Of a stretch of 9,550 nt of DNA, positions 5,775-9,550 are shown in pieces (position 1 is the first letter of the stretch; each line of letters begins with the position of its first letter). A program made the position numbers and the translations under genes. Origin of the DNA: CAYYSY01 sp964474355 (lineage in GTDB: Bacteria; Myxococcota_A; UBA9160; UBA4427); the NCBI GenBank assembly GCA_964474355.1, contig CAYYSY010000100.1:1-9550 (forward strand), given 5' to 3'. Below the pieces are notes generated by a model. That model did not search any database, had not been told where the DNA came from, and saw only the letters and a list, made by a program, of their open reading frames with translations.

Positions 5775-6842
5775 ATGACCGCAGACGCCGCCTCCACCCG
5801 CCTCCTCGTGATCGAAGATCCGGCCTTCCTCGACCACCGCGCGCCGCAGGGCCACCCCGAGCGATCGGCGAGGCTCGAGGCCGTCGGTCGCGCCATCGCG
5901 GGCTTCGAGGATCGGCTCGAACGCGTCGCGCCGCGCCCGGCGACGGACGACGAGCTGCTCGCGATCCACGACGTCGCGCACCTCAGGCACATCGAGGCCG
6001 CGGTCGCCCAGGCGCCGGCGCGCCTCGACGCCGACACCTTCGTCAGCGAGCGGAGCGCCGAGGTGGCGAAGCTCGCCGCGGGCAGCGCGATCGACCTCGC
6101 CCTCGCCTCGAGCCAGGCGGGCGCGGGCGTCGGCCTCGCTGCGGTGCGGCCCCCGGGCCATCACGCCGAGGGCGACCACGCCATGGGCTTCTGCCTCTTC
6201 AACAACGTGGCCATCGCGGCCCGCGCGCTGCAGAAGGTCGGCGGCCTCGAGAAGATCCTGATCATCGACTGGGACGTGCACCACGGCAACGGCACCCAGC
6301 ACTCGTTCGAAGACGACCCGAGCGTCCTCTACTTCTCGACGCATCAGTACCCGTACTACCCGGGGACCGGCGACTTCCGCGAAGCGGGGCGCGGCAAGGG
6401 TGCGGGGGCGACGGTGAACGTGCCGATGCCGGCGGGATGCGGCGACGACGAGTACATCGGCGTGCTGCAGCGCGTGCTCGTACCGGTGGCGCGCTCGTTC
6501 GCCCCCGACATGATCCTCGTGTCCTGCGGCTTCGACGCCCACGCCGACGACCCCCTCGCGTCGATGGAGGTGAGCGCCCGGGGCTACTTCGAGATGACCC
6601 GCATCGTGCGAGCGCTCGCCGACGAGCTCTGTGGCGGCCGGCTCTGCTTCGTGCTCGAAGGGGGCTATGCGTTGACCGGTCTCGCATCGGGCACGACCGC
6701 GACGCTGCGCGCGGCGACGCAGGGCGAGCCCGGTCCGCTCATGCCCGCGGTCGAGCTCGAGCCCGGCAGCGTCCTGCGCGGCATCGTCGACCGGGTCGCC
6801 GACGTGCACGCCACACGTCACCCTGGCATCGGCGCAGCCTGA
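5775..6842 (+). CDS. Class II HDAC-like deacetylase (acetoin utilisation / acetylpolyamine amidohydrolase family)
   Basis: A 355-residue zinc-dependent deacylase covering the whole arginase/deacetylase fold. Visible motifs are HPERSARLEAV (27-37), RPPGHHA (125-131, with the catalytic His pair 129-130), GFCLFNN (138-144), DWDVHHGNGTQ (165-175, zinc ligands Asp167 and His169), PGTG (196-199), SCGFDAHADDPL (250-261, zinc ligand Asp254) and LEGGY (294-298, catalytic Tyr298). All catalytic positions are intact, so it should be active. Bacterial members remove acetyl groups from acetyl-CoA synthetase lysines, other proteins or acetylpolyamines; the substrate cannot be read from sequence. It is cytoplasmic, with no signal peptide or membrane segment. 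ATG 5775 is preferred over the TTG at 5721, which would lie inside the promoter repeat. A hairpin follows the stop. It appears monocistronic, between the divergent SDR operon and the dcw cluster, with no evident functional link to either. Confidence 0.92.
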   Translation: MTADAASTRLLVIEDPAFLDHRAPQGHPERSARLEAVGRAIAGFEDRLERVAPRPATDDELLAIHDVAHLRHIEAAVAQAPARLDADTFVSERSAEVAKLAAGSAIDLALASSQAGAGVGLAAVRPPGHHAEGDHAMGFCLFNNVAIAARALQKVGGLEKILIIDWDVHHGNGTQHSFEDDPSVLYFSTHQYPYYPGTGDFREAGRGKGAGATVNVPMPAGCGDDEYIGVLQRVLVPVARSFAPDMILVSCGFDAHADDPLASMEVSARGYFEMTRIVRALADELCGGRLCFVLEGGYALTGLASGTTATLRAATQGEPGPLMPAVELEPGSVLRGIVDRVADVHATRHPGIGAA

Positions 6843-6848
6843 CCCGAC

Positions 6849-6868
6849 CTCCGCGCTCGAACGCGGGG
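6849..6868 (+). terminator. Hairpin just after the deacetylase stop
   Basis: CTCCGCG (6849-6855) pairs with CGCGGGG (6862-6868), 7 bp with one G-T pair and a 6-nt loop, starting 7 nt after the stop codon. There is no T tract. It is a candidate transcript end, consistent with the long gene-free region that follows. Confidence 0.4.
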
Positions 6869-7148
6869 TGACTCCCACACCCGTGCGTGAAGAGATCATG
6901 GGATCCCATCCCACCGCATGGGCCACCGCCCCACCGCGTTCGCACGTGCGTCCTCGTCAGGCCGTGTTCCGCGCGCAGACCCCGCCCGATGCACGCACAG
7001 CCCGTCTCGCGCCCTTCCACGAGTACACCGCATCATCGCCACAGCTTCTGCACAACGCCGTTCTATGAATGGCTCGTGCATCACATCACGCCTTCGCGGC
7101 GTCGATTGGAACAAAGCATCGAGCGACTTGATTCGTTCGCGCACTTTT

Positions 7149-7173
7149 TGGGGCCGCGTGGCAAAAAGTGGGA
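7149..7173 (+). promoter_or_regulatory. MraZ operator, upstream triad of TGGGN-like boxes
   Basis: TGGGG (7149-7153), TGGCA (7159-7163) and TGGGA (7169-7173) are spaced exactly 10 bp start to start, with 5-nt spacers. This is the geometry of the E. coli MraZ operator (TGGGN repeats with 5-nt spacers). The third box sits in AAAGTGG, which also agrees with the AAAGTG[T/G] motif described for Mycoplasma MraZ. The middle box departs at its fourth base. Confidence 0.7.
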
Positions 7174-7189
7174 TGCCAGACTATGCAAG

Positions 7190-7214
7190 TGGGATGAAGT
7201 GGTATAGGGTGGGA
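7190..7214 (+). promoter_or_regulatory. MraZ operator, downstream triad of TGGGN-like boxes
   Basis: TGGGA (7190-7194), TGGTA (7200-7204) and TGGGA (7210-7214) repeat the pattern of the upstream triad with the same 10-bp period and the same weak middle box. The two triads start 41 bp apart, close to four helical turns. The middle box overlaps the extended -10 element, so MraZ bound here should block RNA polymerase. Confidence 0.75.
7200..7208 (+). promoter_or_regulatory. Extended -10 promoter element of the dcw operon
   Basis: TGG followed by TATAGG gives a TGn extension plus a hexamer with 4 of 6 consensus matches. No good -35 lies 16-18 bp upstream, which is tolerated by extended -10 promoters. 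The predicted start near 7215 gives a leader of about 140 nt before mraZ. Its place inside the downstream MraZ triad supports the call. Confidence 0.45.
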
Positions 7215-7288
7215 TCGTTGTCGGACGAAAGCCCATCAGAACGCACGGCAGACGACGACGACAGGGGGCGAGCCGAGGCGAGGCTCGA

Positions 7289-7314
7289 AGAGGTTGGGGT
7301 CAGCTCGAGACAGT
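7289..7314 (+). repeat. 26-bp element, copy 1 (mraZ leader)
   Basis: This stretch starts with AGAGGTTGGGGT and matches 7849-7874 at 21 of 26 positions, including a perfect 12-bp core and a CTCG-x-GACA-x-T tail. It lies in the 5' untranslated region of mraZ. It contains a TGGGG box, so it could be an accessory MraZ site, or an RNA element. Confidence 0.6.
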
Positions 7315-7354
7315 GCGGAGTTGAGCGGCCGGCCAGACGGAGCGACGAAGCAAC

Positions 7355-7804
7355 ATGTTCCGCGGCCGCCACGAGCACTCGATCGACGCAAAGGGACGCA
7401 TGAGCATCCCGTCGGGGTTCCGGATGGAAATCCAGAGGCGAAGTGAAAAGCCCCCGATCCTGACCAACTACCAGGACCACCTGGCGCTCCACCCCGCCGA
7501 CGACTGGGAGAAGAAGGAGCGGGACCTGCTCGAGATGTCGGACCTCCGACCGGACGTGCAGAACTACCGCCGCTTCATCGTCTCGGGCGCCGTGGAGTGC
7601 CCCATCGACAATCAAGGCCGCATCCTCATCCCGGCGTATCTCCGGGAGCATGCGGCGCTCAAGAACAAGGCGACGGTCGCCGGCGTCCTCGATCGCATCG
7701 AGATCTGGGAGCCGAGCCGCTTCGCCGAGAATCAGCAGCTCACTCTGCACCGGCTTCCGGACATCCAGGAGTCGGTGGATCAGGCCCAGGAGCACAAGGC
7801 CTAG
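7355..7804 (+). CDS. mraZ: Transcriptional regulator MraZ
   Basis: A 149-residue protein, the usual length for MraZ. It has two SpoVT-AbrB-like halves, each with the DxxxR signature: SIDAKGRMSIPSGFR (9-23) and PIDNQGRILIPAYLRE (83-98). The N-terminus MFRGRHEHSIDAKGR is characteristic and fixes the start. A GGAG lies 12 nt upstream of the ATG and GAAG 4 nt upstream, so the Shine-Dalgarno sequence is modest. MraZ forms ring-shaped oligomers that bind direct repeats in front of its own gene and represses the dcw operon; the two TGGGN triads at 7149-7214 are the expected targets. Unlike most dcw clusters, where rsmH follows closely, a 205-bp structured spacer separates mraZ from rsmH here. Confidence 0.97.
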   Translation: MFRGRHEHSIDAKGRMSIPSGFRMEIQRRSEKPPILTNYQDHLALHPADDWEKKERDLLEMSDLRPDVQNYRRFIVSGAVECPIDNQGRILIPAYLREHAALKNKATVAGVLDRIEIWEPSRFAENQQLTLHRLPDIQESVDQAQEHKA

Positions 7805-7825
7805 GCCGAGGGTTTATGGGGGGGA

Positions 7826-7845
7826 CTGGAGACATCCGTCTCCAG
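7826..7845 (+). other. Perfect 8-bp hairpin 21 nt after mraZ
   Basis: CTGGAGAC and GTCTCCAG are perfect complements around an ATCC loop. No T tract follows, so it is more likely an RNA-stability or processing element, or part of an attenuator, than a simple terminator. Confidence 0.5.
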
Positions 7846-7848
7846 CAG

Positions 7849-7874
7849 AGAGGTTGGGGTGTCCTCGGGACACT
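7849..7874 (+). repeat. 26-bp element, copy 2 (after mraZ)
   Basis: This is the second copy of the element at 7289-7314, 560 bp downstream, starting 44 nt after the mraZ stop. In this copy the variable bases create the hairpin GTGTCC-TCG-GGACAC (7859-7873), which copy 1 lacks. Confidence 0.6.
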
Positions 7875-8009
7875 TGGTGTGGTCTCGGGGTGGTTACTGG
7901 GGGGTACTCCCCGAGATCCTGAGTTCCGAGGCACCCCATCCTCTCCTCTCTCTGTCCCGCCCCGCCTCCGCCCCCGTCTCCGGGGCACTGACGGGAGGCG
8001 CCCGGCTCC

Positions 8010-8984
8010 GTGACCGGCCAGTTCGATCACACTCCCGTCCTTCTCGAAGAGAGTCTCCAGCATCTGGCGCTCGCACCCGGCATGATCGTCGTCGACGGCA
8101 CACTGGGCGGCGGCGGCCATAGCGAGGCCATGCTCGAGCGCACCGCACCCGACGGACGTGTCGTCGGTCTCGACGTCGACGACGCTGCCCTCTCGGCCGC
8201 CAGCACGCGGCTCGCTCCCTTCGGCGCGCGCTTCCAGTGCGTGAAGTCCTCGTTCCGGCACCTCGACGACGCCGTGCGCGGCCTGGGCCTCGCCACCATC
8301 GACGCGGTGCTGCTCGACCTCGGCGTGTCGTCCCATCAGCTCGACCGCCCCGAGCGCGGCTTCCGCTTCGCCGCGGACTCCGCCGAGGCGACGCCCCTCG
8401 ACATGCGGATGGACCCCGCATCGGACGCCGAGACCGCGGCGGAGCTGCTCCGCCGCGCCAGCGCCGAGGAGCTGCACCGGCTCTTCGAGCGCTACGGCGA
8501 GCTGCCCGGCTCGAAGCGCCTCGCCCGGGCGATCGTCGAGCGGCGGCGCGAGACGCCGCTGCGCACGAGCGCCGATCTGCTCCAGGTGATCGACGACGCC
8601 GGCATCGGCGGCGGCCGCAAGCACAACCCGGCGACGCTCGTCTTCCAGGCGCTTCGCATCGCGGTCAACGACGAGCTCGCCGCCCTCGAAGACGGCATCG
8701 ACGCGGCGCTCGCCGTGTTGCGCCCCGGTGGCCGCATCGTCGTGCTCGCGTATCACTCGCTCGAAGACCGCATCGTCAAGCAGCGCTTCCGCGCGGAGGC
8801 GAAGGGCTGCATCTGCCCGCCGCGCCAGCCCGTCTGCACCTGCGGTCGCAAGCCCCGTGTGCGCGTCGTCACGCGAAGACCCGTCCTCGCGAGCGAAGCC
8901 GAGACCGAGCGCAATCCCCGCGCGCGCTCCGTGCGCCTGCGGGCCGCCGAGCGAATCGACGAGCGCATCGAGGAGGCGGCCTGA
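8010..8984 (+). CDS. rsmH: 16S rRNA (cytosine(1402)-N(4))-methyltransferase RsmH
   Basis: A 324-residue SAM-dependent methyltransferase that N4-methylates C1402 in the decoding centre of 16S rRNA. The N-terminus HTPVLLEE (7-14) is standard. The SAM site is VDGTLGGGGHS (28-38) followed by GLDVDD (53-58). Further family motifs are LLDLGVSSHQLDRPERGFRF (101-120), LDMRMD (130-135), HNPATLVFQALRIAVNDEL (205-223) and PGGRIVVLAYHSLEDRIVKQRF (239-260). The C-terminal Cys cluster CICPPRQPVCTCG (267-279) and NPRARSVRLRAAER (302-315) complete the family pattern. The GTG start at 8010 is forced: an in-frame stop lies at 7989-7991 and no other start codon intervenes; GGAGG at 7994-7998 is 11 nt upstream. 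That Shine-Dalgarno sequence can pair with 7963-7969. The stop overlaps the ftsL start by one base (TGATG). Confidence 0.97.
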   Translation: MTGQFDHTPVLLEESLQHLALAPGMIVVDGTLGGGGHSEAMLERTAPDGRVVGLDVDDAALSAASTRLAPFGARFQCVKSSFRHLDDAVRGLGLATIDAVLLDLGVSSHQLDRPERGFRFAADSAEATPLDMRMDPASDAETAAELLRRASAEELHRLFERYGELPGSKRLARAIVERRRETPLRTSADLLQVIDDAGIGGGRKHNPATLVFQALRIAVNDELAALEDGIDAALAVLRPGGRIVVLAYHSLEDRIVKQRFRAEAKGCICPPRQPVCTCGRKPRVRVVTRRPVLASEAETERNPRARSVRLRAAERIDERIEEAA

Positions 8985-9385
8985 TGGCGACGACGCGAGC
9001 GGGACACGACCCGGACGACACCCCGCGCCTCGGCCTGATCGGCCTCGACGTCTCCGGGCGCCGCCGGCGCGGCCGCGCATGGATCGGCTGGCCGGTGATC
9101 TTCGCGGCCCTCGTCCTCGCACTCGGTGTGGCAGTGCTTCGCGTCGACCTGATCCGCATGCGCTACGCGCTCGCCGACGGCCTCGCCACCGAGCAGCGGC
9201 TGCTGGAGGAGCAGCGGAAGCTGACGGCCGAGATGCGCCAGCTGCGCGACCCGAGCGACCTCGCCGAGCACGCCCGCGCCATGGGCTTCGTGCACCCGGA
9301 GCGCGTGATCGACCTGCCCGCCCCGGACGCCGCAGCGCCGGCCTCGGGCGACACCGCCCTCGCCTTCGGAGCGACGCAACCATGA
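8984..9385 (+). CDS. ftsL: Cell division protein FtsL
   Basis: A 133-residue bitopic membrane protein. A basic cytoplasmic N-terminus (1-32, ending in GRRRRGRAW) leads to one transmembrane segment (about 34-53, IGWPVIFAALVLALGVAVLR), so the rest lies outside the inner membrane. Residues 55-90 form a likely coiled coil, followed by DPSDLAEHARAMGFVHPERVIDL (89-111), the usual FtsL ending in which a helix is followed by G[FM]xxPE. FtsL joins FtsB and FtsQ in the divisome and helps activate septal peptidoglycan synthesis by FtsW/FtsI. Sequence identity in this family is low, so the call rests on topology and on the position between rsmH and ftsI. ATG 8984 has AGGAGG 7 nt upstream (8971-8976), a strong ribosome-binding site, and overlaps the rsmH stop; its own stop overlaps the next start by ATGA. 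Confidence 0.88.
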   Translation: MATTRAGHDPDDTPRLGLIGLDVSGRRRRGRAWIGWPVIFAALVLALGVAVLRVDLIRMRYALADGLATEQRLLEEQRKLTAEMRQLRDPSDLAEHARAMGFVHPERVIDLPAPDAAAPASGDTALAFGATQP

Positions 9386-9550
9386 GATCGCAGGCGTTGA
9401 AGACGGCCGCACTCCGCGTGGGCGCCCTGCGTCTGCTGATCCTCGCCTTCTTCTTCCTGCTCGCCGGGCGCGCCGCCTGGCTCACCGTCGTCATGGTCGA
9501 CGAAGCGCGCGACCAGAGCATGAGGCAGACCCACACGCGCATGGGCGTCG
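9382..9550 (+). CDS. ftsI: Penicillin-binding protein, FtsI/PBP3-type (N-terminal fragment, 3' end outside window)
   Basis: The frame opens at ATG 9382, overlaps the ftsL stop by ATGA and remains open to the window edge, giving about 56 residues. A short basic N-terminus (MRSQALKTAALRVGALR) is followed by one hydrophobic anchor, LLILAFFFLLAGRAAWLTVV (about 18-37), then a hydrophilic stretch with DEARDQSMRQ. This matches the membrane anchor and start of the periplasmic part of class B transpeptidases (typically a GRL/A-x-xxQ pattern after the anchor), which crosslink septal peptidoglycan. No catalytic motif (SxxK, SxN, KTG) is inside the window, so the call depends on the anchor pattern and on gene order mraZ-rsmH-ftsL-ftsI. 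GGAG lies 11 nt before the start (9367-9370). Confidence 0.82.
   Translation, partial: MRSQALKTAALRVGALRLLILAFFFLLAGRAAWLTVVMVDEARDQSMRQTHTRMGV

Larger units (their letters stand above)
6843..7354 (+). promoter_or_regulatory. 512-bp gene-free leader upstream of the dcw cluster
   Basis: No convincing gene lies here; short frames across it lack the strong third-position GC of the real genes and show no recognisable domains. The first part has the deacetylase 3' hairpin and a 12-bp palindrome, ATGGGATCCCAT (6898-6909), of unknown meaning. From about 7030 to 7210 the sequence is noticeably richer in A/T, as expected for a promoter. Positions 7149-7214 hold the MraZ operators and 7200-7208 an extended -10 element. 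The likely 5' untranslated region (about 7215-7354) has a hairpin, CGAGCC (7269-7274) with GGCTCG (7282-7287), and the first copy of a 26-bp element that recurs after mraZ. Confidence 0.7.
7805..8009 (+). promoter_or_regulatory. Structured 205-bp mraZ-rsmH spacer
   Basis: The first half is G-rich on the plus strand, with G runs at 7818-7824, 7856-7859, 7867-7869, 7887-7890 and 7899-7904. The second half (7932-7980) is a C/T tract with only five G in 49 nt. Inverted repeats are frequent: CTGGAGAC/GTCTCCAG (7826-7845), GTGTCC/GGACAC (7859-7873), CTCGGGG/CCCCGAG (7884-7890 with 7909-7915), CCCCG/CGGGG (7972-7985) and CGCCTCC/GGAGGCG (7963-7969 with 7994-8000). The last one covers the rsmH Shine-Dalgarno sequence. 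This suggests control at the RNA level, for example attenuation or translation control, but it is inferred only from complementarity. Confidence 0.5.

Noticed and set aside
6898..6933. ATGGGATCCCAT palindrome and nearby TCCCA/CCCCA groups as a further MraZ array
   Set aside because: The TGGGN-like groups on either strand do not hold a consistent 10-bp spacing, unlike 7149-7214.
6868..7403. Several short plus-strand frames between the deacetylase and mraZ
   Set aside because: They lack third-position GC bias, clear ribosome-binding sites and recognisable domains, and run through the MraZ operators or into mraZ out of frame.
7740..9542. 600-codon open frame on the minus strand opposite rsmH and ftsL
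   Set aside because: It overlaps well-supported dcw genes and the spacer, and its product is low-complexity Arg/Ala sequence without family motifs.

Overview
The window comes from a high-GC bacterium whose coding regions are strongly G/C-biased at third codon positions. The gene content suggests a member of the deltaproteobacterial / Myxococcota / Binatota group of lineages: a PHA-type regulator, an ArsA-family ATPase pair, a class II HDAC-like deacetylase and a Gram-negative-style dcw cluster. That placement is an inference, not a proof. There are no rRNA or tRNA genes, CRISPR arrays, transposases or obvious signs of recent transfer.

Layout: (1) 1-3512, plus strand: the 3' part of one ArsA/Get3-like ATPase, a complete second one, and an unrecognised Ala-rich protein with a basic tail, all joined by ATGA overlaps. 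After a 116-bp gap with a GC-rich hairpin and a promoter-like element comes a PHA-accumulation-regulator protein that also carries a phasin-like segment. (2) 3604-5627, minus strand: an extended SDR (epimerase-like) and a PlsC-type acyltransferase, joined by an ATGA overlap and convergent with the first block. Both lack expected catalytic residues. (3) 5628-5774: a divergent promoter region containing an 18-bp direct repeat. (4) 5775-6842, plus: an HDAC/acetoin-utilisation-type deacetylase with all zinc and catalytic residues. (5) 6843-7354: a 512-bp gene-free region whose distal half holds two three-box MraZ operators around an extended -10 element. (6) 7355-9550, plus: the start of the division and cell wall cluster: mraZ, rsmH, ftsL and the beginning of ftsI.

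How the genes work together: MraZ is expected to repress its own operon through the TGGGN boxes. RsmH methylates 16S rRNA, while FtsL and FtsI belong to the septal peptidoglycan machinery. The SDR and acyltransferase probably act together on a lipid or envelope substrate. The ArsA pair, the unknown protein and the PhaR-like protein form a conserved-looking cluster; both this pair and the SDR-acyltransferase pair recall gene pairs known in mycobacteria (Rv3679/Rv3680 and Rv0501/Rv0502), which I compare from memory only.

I see no clearly new defence, mobile or biosynthetic system. The most interesting material is regulatory: the doubled MraZ operator, a 26-bp element repeated on either side of mraZ, and an unusually long structured mraZ-rsmH spacer in which the rsmH Shine-Dalgarno sequence can be fully paired. 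Next come the degenerate active sites of the SDR and acyltransferase.
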